Shown here: piece after piece, positions 1-5,380 of the stretch
Numbering within the stretch: the first letter of the stretch is position 1
Layout: the number at the start of each line of letters is the position of its first letter
Origin: an uncultured Campylobacterota bacterium
Lineage (GTDB): Bacteria; Campylobacterota; Campylobacteria; Campylobacterales; Arcobacteraceae
Reading direction: 5' to 3'
NCBI GenBank assembly: GCA_903821805.1
Contig: CAIJNA010000093.1
Location: 1 to 6,434 of the forward strand
DNA: 6,434 nt
Made by a program: the position numbers and the translations under genes
The notes under the pieces: model-generated
The model's input: only the letters and a program-made list of their open reading frames with translations
The model's database searches: none
What the model was told of the DNA's origin: nothing

Positions 1-699
1 GATATTTATATTTTTATCTTGCTGTTTAAACATCTCGTCTGACAATAAAATTGTGGAAAATGTTTTACTCAAAATAGAAACTGTATAAAAAGTCTTAGAA
101 TTTTTTGCATTTATAAATACAGGCAAGATTGGACTTTTTGTTTTAATGGCAAATTTTAGGAATCCTTTTTTCCAACCACCATCTTTTACACCTGTTGGTG
201 ATATTCTACTAACTTCACCAGCTGGAAAAATAATTAAAGCTTCATCATGCTCTAATGCTTGGTAAATCTTTTCGATATTCTCTTTATTTTGTCTAGAATT
301 AAAATTATCAACTTTTATGAAAAGTGAATTCAAATTATCAATTCCATTTAAAAAATCATTTACAACAATCTTAACATCTTTTCGCACTTTGCTAATAAGT
401 TTTAAAAGACAGAGTGCATCTAACGATCCAAGTGGATGATTTGCTATAATAACAACTCTACCAGTTGATGGTATGTTTTCAATTTCATTATTTGTATAAG
501 TAAAATCAAATTTGAAATAATCAAGAGTTGCCTCAACAAACTCAAAACCATTTAAATCTTTATTTTGCTCTAAAAAATCATTTATTTTATCTTCATGAAC
601 TAATTGTTCTGCAATTTTAAAAAGAGATTTTTTTAACATTGGCATTTTATTTGCTAGTTTTGGAAATTTTTTTAATATTTCTTTTTTTACATCTATCAT
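1..699 (-). CDS. PlsC-type acyltransferase, hemolysin-like family (3' part missing)
   Basis: This reading frame starts at ATG 699-697 and stays open to the window edge, giving 233 residues without a stop, so the C-terminus lies outside. The start is supported by AGGAGC at 705-710, a good ribosome binding site. Two acyltransferase signatures are visible: NHPLGSLD at about residues 87-94 (motif I, catalytic His88 and Asp94) and FPAGEVSR at 158-165 (the counterpart of FPEGTRS). A third stretch, SPILPVFI at about 189-196, fits the usual fourth block. Members transfer acyl chains to lysophospholipids or related amino-lipids at the inner membrane. The N-terminal layout, with about 75 residues before motif I, resembles the two-domain hemolysin-like proteins annotated as GNAT family N-acyltransferase, where an OlsB-like domain follows; that second half cannot be seen here. 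The substrate is unknown. The gene lies 72 bases downstream of the RMD1-family gene on the same strand and may be co-transcribed with it. Confidence 0.9.
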   Translation of the reverse strand, partial: MIDVKKEILKKFPKLANKMPMLKKSLFKIAEQLVHEDKINDFLEQNKDLNGFEFVEATLDYFKFDFTYTNNEIENIPSTGRVVIIANHPLGSLDALCLLKLISKVRKDVKIVVNDFLNGIDNLNSLFIKVDNFNSRQNKENIEKIYQALEHDEALIIFPAGEVSRISPTGVKDGGWKKGFLKFAIKTKSPILPVFINAKNSKTFYTVSILSKTFSTILLSDEMFKQQDKNINI

Positions 700-771
700 T
701 TATAGCTCCTATTTTAAGATAGTCTATTGAATATTAATTACAACTCAATTACATGGAGTATTCACAAAACA
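700..771 (-). promoter_or_regulatory. Spacer upstream of the acyltransferase gene, with a tandem TGTAATT repeat
   Basis: This 72-base spacer lies between two minus-strand genes. On the minus strand it has two copies of TGTAATT, at 747-753 and 736-742, exactly 11 bases apart, which is about one helical turn. The acyltransferase ribosome binding site is at 705-710. No hairpin with a T-run typical of an intrinsic terminator was seen, so read-through from the upstream gene is plausible. A regulatory role for the repeat is only a possibility, because the motif is simple and AT-rich. Confidence 0.25.
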
Positions 772-1584
772 TTATCTGATAAAGAAATCATAAATAGTGA
801 ATATTATCTCGATTGCAATTAACCAGATAATAATCCATTCCAAATATTCACTTGACTTTTGATTGACTAAATTTGTAGCAAGCTCGACAGATTCTTTTAA
901 ATGTTCAATTTTATATTCTATAACTTCAAAACGATTTTTAAGCTCAAGCTGAGCCGATAACTGATTATAAAGCGACTCCAACTCATTGTCGTCCCATGCA
1001 ATGTCTGGTTTATCAAGAAGATACAATTGATTTAAAATATCAAATCTCTCTTTAGCAATACTACCTGAGAATCTCATCAAATCTTTTCTGTCTTTAATTT
1101 TAATATTCTCAATTTTTTCATATATTCTTTTACTGTCAATCATTTTAGCTTCAAGTGATTTTTCTCGTTTTTCCAATCCAACACTTTGCGAAAGTGTTAA
1201 TGAAATGATTGAGGCTACTGATTTATTAAATTTATTATATTTTATTGTATGGGAATCAATAATTGGATTTTCATAGGACGGGTCTATTATCATGGGATAA
1301 TCTTGGTTTAACCATGAAGTTTCATAAGATTGTGCGCCTGGGATATTTAATCTATGAAGAATTGTTTTTATTTCATTGTGACTGAAATTACAAAATGTTA
1401 AAACCCCGAAAGAAGATGAAAACAAAAATTTATTATTTCCTATTTCACCAACTAGAGAATTTTCAATTTTACTCAAAATTAAACCTTGAAATTCTTTTTC
1501 CAACTCATATTTCTGTATTGTAGTTGGGATTTCAACAGCAACAAATAAAATATCATTCGATTGATCGTTTTTAGCATATTGCAT
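772..1584 (-). CDS. RMD1/YagE family (DUF155) membrane-anchored protein
   Basis: The 270-residue product shows the landmarks of the RMD1/YagE (DUF155) family. These are a FSSSFGVLTF strand at about 55-64, the block LSQSVGLE at 131-138, the strongly conserved LYLLDKPDIAWDD at 187-199, a charged helical stretch at about 200-245, and one hydrophobic segment at about 248-267 that starts LEW and should anchor the C-terminus in the membrane. The bulk of the protein would face the cytoplasm, as there is no signal peptide. Yeast members (Rmd1, Rmd8) and the mitochondrial RMND1 are known, the latter linked to mitochondrial translation; the bacterial role is not established. The start is supported by AAAAAGG at 1591-1597. 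The gene is transcribed divergently from the small gene at 1729 and may share a transcript with the acyltransferase downstream. Family assignment is firm, function is unknown. Confidence 0.9.
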   Translation of the reverse strand: MQYAKNDQSNDILFVAVEIPTTIQKYELEKEFQGLILSKIENSLVGEIGNNKFLFSSSFGVLTFCNFSHNEIKTILHRLNIPGAQSYETSWLNQDYPMIIDPSYENPIIDSHTIKYNKFNKSVASIISLTLSQSVGLEKREKSLEAKMIDSKRIYEKIENIKIKDRKDLMRFSGSIAKERFDILNQLYLLDKPDIAWDDNELESLYNQLSAQLELKNRFEVIEYKIEHLKESVELATNLVNQKSSEYLEWIIIWLIAIEIIFTIYDFFIR

Positions 1585-1609
1585 TATTTACCTTTTTAAT
1601 TATTAGTAG

Positions 1610-1618
1610 AGAATAGCA
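1610..1618 (-). promoter_or_regulatory. Possible extended -10 for the RMD1-family gene
   Basis: On the minus strand TGCTATTCT reads as a TGn extended -10 with hexamer TATTCT (4 of 6 matches to TATAAT). It would start transcripts about 20 bases before the ATG at 1584. No convincing -35 was seen. Weak -35 boxes are usual in Campylobacterota, which makes the call plausible but not strong. Confidence 0.22.
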
Positions 1619-1623
1619 AACAA

Positions 1624-1658
1624 CGATTACAGTTTAGAAGCAAATTTAAATGTAATCG
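1624..1658. repeat. Perfect 8-base inverted repeat in the divergent spacer
   Basis: CGATTACA (1624-1631) and TGTAATCG (1651-1658) are exact reverse complements separated by 19 bases. The pair lies between the starts of the RMD1-family gene (1584) and the small gene (1729), just upstream of the candidate promoters on either side. The long loop argues against a stable RNA hairpin. Two half-sites of a dimeric regulator acting on both genes would fit, but this is inference. Confidence 0.35.
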
Positions 1659-1681
1659 AAAAGTAATAACATTGTTATAAA
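1651..1681 (+). promoter_or_regulatory. Candidate promoter for the 85-residue protein gene
   Basis: The stretch contains TGTAATC (1651-1657) followed by GAAAAG, then a -10-like TATAAA at 1676-1681. The -10 would place the transcript start about 40 bases before the ATG at 1729. A 13-base perfect palindrome, ATAACATTGTTAT (1666-1678), overlaps the -10 and could be an operator. A very similar block with the same 27-base offset from TGTAATC to TAAA lies upstream of the PIN-PhoH gene at 3940-3970. Confidence 0.35.
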
Positions 1682-1728
1682 TTTTCATTCATCAAATTAA
1701 AAGTAATAAAACAAGTCTGGAGAATTTA

Positions 1729-1986
1729 ATGATAACAAAAATTTTAGCGAGAATAGAAGGTCAATACCAATCTGAAATATCACTTGCTAGAGCAAATGGG
1801 TATGAGGCTGTAATGATATCATCTGATGGTGAATATGATTTGCACTATATAGAAAACGCGCAAGATAAAAATTATATTATCGAAAGTGCCTATGAATTTG
1901 GCTGGGATAAGTTTGTTGTTGTCTCATTTACTGCCAAAGGGAGCAAAAGCAAATTTATGAATTTGACCCTTATTGAAGCAGCATAA
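1729..1986 (+). CDS. Small acidic protein of unknown function (85 aa)
   Basis: I do not recognise this family. The gene looks real. It has a GGAG ribosome binding site at 1719-1722 with a 6-base gap to the ATG, a divergent spacer upstream with promoter-like sequence, and it fills the interval up to the convergent purE gene, leaving 15 bases. The product has no signal peptide, no membrane segment and no cysteine, and is mildly acidic (8 Glu and 4 Asp against 6 Lys and 2 Arg), so it is probably a soluble cytoplasmic protein. The pattern suggests a compact alpha/beta fold: an amphipathic N-terminal helix (about 4-23), the strand AVMISS near 27-32, an aromatic-rich helix near 47-59, a hydrophobic strand KFVVVSF at 61-67, a basic loop KGSKSK at 70-75, and a final strand MNLTLIEA. 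No catalytic motif is visible. It forms no obvious operon with a neighbour. Confidence 0.75.
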   Translation: MITKILARIEGQYQSEISLARANGYEAVMISSDGEYDLHYIENAQDKNYIIESAYEFGWDKFVVVSFTAKGSKSKFMNLTLIEAA

Positions 1987-2001
1987 TATCTGGTATTGAA
2001 A

Positions 2002-2496
2002 TTATAAGATAACCTCAATCTCTCTAGAATCATTTACAACTTTTTTTTCTTTTACTATTCTGTCCTCTTTTAGTTTTATAGCCAGTTCTCTATCAGTAAT
2101 AGCAAGAATTTGCATAGCAAGATAAGCGGCATTTACTGCTCCAGCTTTTCCAAGTGCAACTGTTGCAACAGGCATACCAGCAGGCATTTGAACTGTACTA
2201 AGCATAGCATCCATACCATCCATAGCGCCACCCTTCATGGGTACACCAATAACTGGTTTTGTAGTACCTGCAGCTAGTGCACCAGCTAGATGTGCTGCCA
2301 TTCCTGCAGCAGCAATAAATACTTTTGCTCCTTTTTCTTCAGCTTCTTTAATATATGTTTTTGTTCGCTCAGGTGATCTATGTGCTGAACTTATTATAAG
2401 TTCATATTTAACACTAAACTCTTCTAATGTGTCTGCACAATTCTTCATTATTTCATAATCACTTTTACTTCCCATTACAATCGAAACGAAATTCAT
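2002..2496 (-). CDS. purE: N5-carboxyaminoimidazole ribonucleotide mutase (class I PurE)
   Basis: PurE converts N5-carboxyaminoimidazole ribonucleotide to 4-carboxyaminoimidazole ribonucleotide in de novo purine synthesis in the cytoplasm. The 164-residue length matches class I PurE. The signatures are all present: MGSKSD at 8-13 (Ser10 and Asp13 bind the phosphate and ribose), SAHRSP at 37-42 with the catalytic-site His39 and Arg40, the loop AGMAAHLAG at 64-72, PVIGVPM at 81-87, and STVQMPAGMPVATVALG ending near 116. By alignment from memory, Ser10, Asp13, His39 and Arg40 correspond to E. coli Ser16, Asp19, His45 and Arg46. The last 15 or so residues form a charged tail. Start: AGGACC at 2501-2506 precedes the ATG. 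It lies 90 bases downstream of the U32 gene on the same strand, an arrangement I recall in other Campylobacterota. No purK is next to it. Confidence 0.97.
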   Translation of the reverse strand: MNFVSIVMGSKSDYEIMKNCADTLEEFSVKYELIISSAHRSPERTKTYIKEAEEKGAKVFIAAAGMAAHLAGALAAGTTKPVIGVPMKGGAMDGMDAMLSTVQMPAGMPVATVALGKAGAVNAAYLAMQILAITDRELAIKLKEDRIVKEKKVVNDSREIEVIL

Positions 2497-2586
2497 TTTT
2501 GGTCCTATTTTTAAATTTTTGTTATGTTATCAAATCTTTAATTAACATCAAATTCCATAATGTCAAGATCTTATTTATATACTGTT
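2497..2586 (-). promoter_or_regulatory. Spacer between the U32 gene and purE
   Basis: This is a 90-base AT-rich gap. On the minus strand TTGACA lies at 2561-2566, a perfect -35 hexamer, but there is no good -10 at 16-18 bases from it. An internal purE promoter is therefore only a weak possibility. No terminator hairpin with a T-run was seen, so co-transcription from the U32 promoter is equally likely. The purE ribosome binding site is at 2501-2506. Confidence 0.2.
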
Positions 2587-3867
2587 CTACTCTACGAAAT
2601 CTTCTGTTTCTATTCTAAAGATAGTTAGATATGGTAGCTTTACAGGGAGTCTAATTGGATTAATATTTCCACTATGAACAGACTCTAATTCTTTTCCAAG
2701 TTGTGTAATGATTTTTTTAAATTTTATAAAATACGTTCCATCTTCTTTTTGATAAATTGTTCCTATTTCATTATCGCAAGTTTCAATTTTTGAGCCAAGT
2801 GGTGCAAAAATTTCAACTTCCTCATTTAAATAAGTTTTATATTTACAAAGAAAATGTTCACCATCTTCCATAACAAGTCCGCTAACTTCAAAAGCACCTT
2901 TACTCATAGTGTAATCATGATTTTCAGTACCTTGTCGCTCAAATGGTTTGTGAACTAAATACGCATCTGTAAATCCACGGTTCTTTGTAGTTCGAAGCTC
3001 ATCTTGGTATTTTTTTGCGTCAAATTTACCAGCATAAGAATCATCTATGGCCATTCTGTATGTATAAGCTGTAATAGCTGCATAATAAGGTGATTTGGTT
3101 CGGCCTTCAATCTTAATACTATCGACTGCACCGCTTTCTAATATCTCATCAACATGCGAAGCGAGATTCATATCTTTAGCATTAAAAATGTATGTTCCAA
3201 TTTCAGGCTGCTCTTCTAATCTAAAGAGTGTTCCGTGATTTTCATTGCCTGCATATAATGTGTATTCGAATCTACAATCATTTGCGCAACTTCCTCGATT
3301 AGGAACTCGACCCATTTGCACCGCGCTCACAAGACATCTTCCACTATAAGCAAAACACATGCTTCCATGTACAAATATCTCTATTTCAAGATCAGGTAAT
3401 CTTTTTTTAATCTCTTCAACATCTTTTAAACTAATTTCTCTTGCAGCAATAATTCTTCTGACGCCCATATCGTAATAAACTTTGGCATCAAGATAATTCA
3501 TAACATTTGCTTGAGTTGAAAGGTGAATTGGAATGTGAGGAGCTATTTCTCTGCAAAGTCCAACAACTCCAGGGGTAGCAACAATTAGAGCATCTGGACC
3601 TAATTCACTCATTGCTTTTATGTGATTTTTTAGTAACTCGATTTGAGAATTGAAAGGAAATCCATTGATCGTTACATAAACTTTTTTACCAAGATTATGT
3701 GCATAGTCTATTCCCTCCTTGAATGTTTCAAGTGTAAATTCTTTTCCACTTCTAATTCGTAAAGAAAAATGACTCACTCCTCCATAAACTGCATCTGCTC
3801 CGTATGCAAATGCTATTTTTAGTTTTTCTAAATTTCCCGCTGGGGACAATAATTCTACTTTTTTCAT
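2587..3867 (-). CDS. trhP: U32 family protein, probable prephenate-dependent tRNA uridine(34) hydroxylase
   Basis: The 426-residue product closely resembles E. coli YegQ/TrhP. That enzyme hydroxylates wobble uridine 34 of certain tRNAs to 5-hydroxyuridine, using prephenate. Visible landmarks are the N-terminal ELLSPAG at 5-11, a TIM-barrel start with AYGADAVYGG at 21-30, PIHLSTQAN at 113-121, the U32 signature EIFVHGSMCFAYSGRCLVSA at 163-182, SIKIEGRTKS at 250-259, and a C-terminal beta domain from about 325 to 410. Cys171, Cys178, Cys194 and Cys198 match the four-cysteine arrangement that holds an iron-sulfur cluster in related U32 proteins such as UbiU/UbiV. The name peptidase U32 or collagenase is historical; no protease site is evident. 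Against E. coli TrhP it is shorter, mainly between the cysteine block and the IKIEGR motif. The ATG at 3867-3865 has a modest AAAGAG element at 3872-3877. It is first of the pair with purE. Confidence 0.93.
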   Translation of the reverse strand: MKKVELLSPAGNLEKLKIAFAYGADAVYGGVSHFSLRIRSGKEFTLETFKEGIDYAHNLGKKVYVTINGFPFNSQIELLKNHIKAMSELGPDALIVATPGVVGLCREIAPHIPIHLSTQANVMNYLDAKVYYDMGVRRIIAAREISLKDVEEIKKRLPDLEIEIFVHGSMCFAYSGRCLVSAVQMGRVPNRGSCANDCRFEYTLYAGNENHGTLFRLEEQPEIGTYIFNAKDMNLASHVDEILESGAVDSIKIEGRTKSPYYAAITAYTYRMAIDDSYAGKFDAKKYQDELRTTKNRGFTDAYLVHKPFERQGTENHDYTMSKGAFEVSGLVMEDGEHFLCKYKTYLNEEVEIFAPLGSKIETCDNEIGTIYQKEDGTYFIKFKKIITQLGKELESVHSGNINPIRLPVKLPYLTIFRIETEDFVE

Positions 3868-3907
3868 ATGACTCTTTTTAATTAATGTTGTATTTGACTT
3901 ATTCTTT

Positions 3908-3915
3908 ATTATATC
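3908..3915 (-). promoter_or_regulatory. Promoter -10 of the U32-purE transcript
   Basis: The minus strand reads GATATAAT, with a perfect TATAAT hexamer at 3908-3913 preceded by TTTGA and a T-rich stretch. This fits the sigma70 promoter style of Campylobacterota, with a strong -10 and no defined -35. The transcript would start near 3901, leaving a leader of about 33 bases before the ATG at 3867. Confidence 0.6.
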
Positions 3916-3939
3916 AAAGCTAGATTAAATTATTTAAAA

Positions 3940-3970
3940 TGTAATCAAAAAGAGATTATCATATTCTAAA
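3940..3970 (+). promoter_or_regulatory. Candidate promoter for the PIN-PhoH / HD pair
   Basis: TGTAATC (3940-3946) is followed by AAAAAG, a GATTATCATATTCT stretch and TAAA at 3967-3970. The most likely -10 is TATTCT (3962-3967) or the overlapping TCTAAA. TAATC (3942-3946) and GATTA (3954-3958) form a short inverted repeat. The block aligns over its length with 1651-1681 upstream of the small gene. It lies about 35 bases upstream of ATG 4003, next to the divergent TATAAT of the U32 gene. Confidence 0.35.
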
Positions 3971-4002
3971 CTATTTCAATTTTTAAAGCAAAAGGAAATA
4001 AG

Positions 4003-5379
4003 ATGAAAGAAAAAGTTTATGTTCTTGATACAAATGTGATATTACAAAATATTCAAAATGTTTTTAATCTATCAGATGATGGTACAAACATTGTCGTTAT
4101 ACCTGAAACTGTTTTGGTGGAGCTAGAAGACAAAAAGAAACTTCACGATGAACTTGGATATCAATCAAGACAATTTGCCAGACTATTAGCAAAAGCTAAT
4201 GTTGATGATATTGTTTTAAAAAAAGAATTTAAAATAGTAAAGCTGTCTTTTGAAAATATTAAAATACACATAATCTCCAAAGAAAAATACGAAAGCGAGA
4301 TATTCACCCACAATATTGCTGAAAGCAATGATAAAAGAATTATTGAAGTTGCAACAGTTGCAGCTGAATACTACGAAAAAATGGATGTTACATTTATTTC
4401 TATCGACATTTACGCAAGAACTTTTGCACTTTTTAAAAATATCAAAACAGAAACCTTAAAAGAGGATAGATCAGATATTCCAGAGTTTGAATTTATTAAA
4501 ATAATACCACTAAACTCAATATATTTTAATGGATTGTCTGGCAAATCAATTTACGATATTGACCAGAATTATCAAAATGAGAATTTCTCATACGAATTTG
4601 TAAGTGACGATGGAAATTCAATTTATGGAATAATTATTAATGAGAAAATTGAAATAATAGATGATGCAACTTTCAATCCATTAGCTATTCGTCCTGCTAA
4701 TCTTAAGCAAAAGTTTTTCCTAAGCGCCATGCTTTCTAATATGTATAATTTATTAGTAATTGATGCTAAAGCTGGTAGTGGAAAAACTCTACTTAGCATA
4801 GCAGCTGCAATGAGACTCATTGAAAAGGGTTCTTATGAGAAAATTGTTTACGTTAGAAACTCTATAGAATCTCTAGACAAAGGTGCTGAAGTTGGTTTCT
4901 TATCTGGAAATGATGAGAAATTCAGAATATACAATATGGCACTATATGATACTTTGGAATTTATAGCAAAAAAGAAGATAAAAAATGCTCAGAATATAGA
5001 TAAATTAGAGTCTATAAAATCAAAAACGACAGAACTTATGGAAACATATAATATAGAAACTTTGTGGCCGGGTGAAGCTCGCGGAAGAACTTTGAGTGGA
5101 GCAATTGTTATATTGGACGAATGGCAAAATAGTAGTGAAAATACAACTCAACTAATACTATCTAGACTAGATGAGAGTTGTATGGCAATTGTTATTGGAT
5201 CAAATAGACAGATTGATAATCTTTATCTAAATAGATTTAATAATGGACTAACAACATTACTAAAACAAACTAGATTTGCACATCCTGAACTTAAAATGTT
5301 TGCAATAGAGCTGACAAAAGCAGTAAGAGGAAGATTTGCAGAATTTACTGAAAGGATTTTTGAAAATAAAAGAAAATAA
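4003..5379 (+). CDS. PIN-PhoH fusion protein (PhoH2/YlaK type), predicted RNase and ATPase
   Basis: The 458-residue protein joins an N-terminal PIN nuclease domain (about 1-150) to a C-terminal PhoH ATPase (about 230-450). PIN landmarks are VLDTNV at 7-12 (Asp9), an acidic residue near Glu40, NDKRIIEVA at 109-117 (Asp110) and SIDIYAR at 133-139 (Asp135), giving the metal-binding acidic quartet of an RNase. The PhoH part has RPANLKQ at 230-236 in the Q-motif position, Walker A AGSGKT at 257-262, GFLSG at 298-302, Walker B VILDEWQN at 369-376 and a C-terminal VRGRF at 441-445. PIN-PhoH proteins studied elsewhere unwind and cleave RNA. Two core motifs differ from those I remember for YlaK/PhoH: DEWQN instead of DEAQN, and GSNRQID (399-405) instead of GDPAQID. 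AAAGGA at 3991-3996 sits 6 bases before the ATG. The HD gene follows after one base. Confidence 0.95.
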   Translation: MKEKVYVLDTNVILQNIQNVFNLSDDGTNIVVIPETVLVELEDKKKLHDELGYQSRQFARLLAKANVDDIVLKKEFKIVKLSFENIKIHIISKEKYESEIFTHNIAESNDKRIIEVATVAAEYYEKMDVTFISIDIYARTFALFKNIKTETLKEDRSDIPEFEFIKIIPLNSIYFNGLSGKSIYDIDQNYQNENFSYEFVSDDGNSIYGIIINEKIEIIDDATFNPLAIRPANLKQKFFLSAMLSNMYNLLVIDAKAGSGKTLLSIAAAMRLIEKGSYEKIVYVRNSIESLDKGAEVGFLSGNDEKFRIYNMALYDTLEFIAKKKIKNAQNIDKLESIKSKTTELMETYNIETLWPGEARGRTLSGAIVILDEWQNSSENTTQLILSRLDESCMAIVIGSNRQIDNLYLNRFNNGLTTLLKQTRFAHPELKMFAIELTKAVRGRFAEFTERIFENKRK

Positions 5380-5380
5380 T

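Noticed and set aside
1987..2040. Possible bidirectional terminator between the small gene and purE
   Set aside because: The convergent gap is only 15 bases and the nearby GGTAT/ATAACC pairing is imperfect, with no T-run; no terminator can be supported.
2237..2458. Plus-strand open frame of 73 codons
   Set aside because: It lies wholly inside purE on the opposite strand; purE has all family motifs, and this frame has no recognisable protein features.
2561..2566. Perfect TTGACA -35 upstream of purE on the minus strand
   Set aside because: No acceptable -10 at the right spacing; listed only as a weak note in the spacer entry and not called as a promoter.
2427..2618. Plus-strand open frame of 63 codons
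   Set aside because: It overlaps the start of purE, the purE upstream spacer and the end of the U32 gene; composition is that of antisense AT-rich DNA.
3954..3967. Fur-box-like GATTATCATATTCT upstream of PIN-PhoH
   Set aside because: Only a partial resemblance to GATAATGATAATCATTATC, with no second half of the dyad; no support for iron control.
4623..4820. Minus-strand open frame of 65 codons
   Set aside because: Antisense to the PIN-PhoH Walker A region, which is clearly coding on the plus strand.
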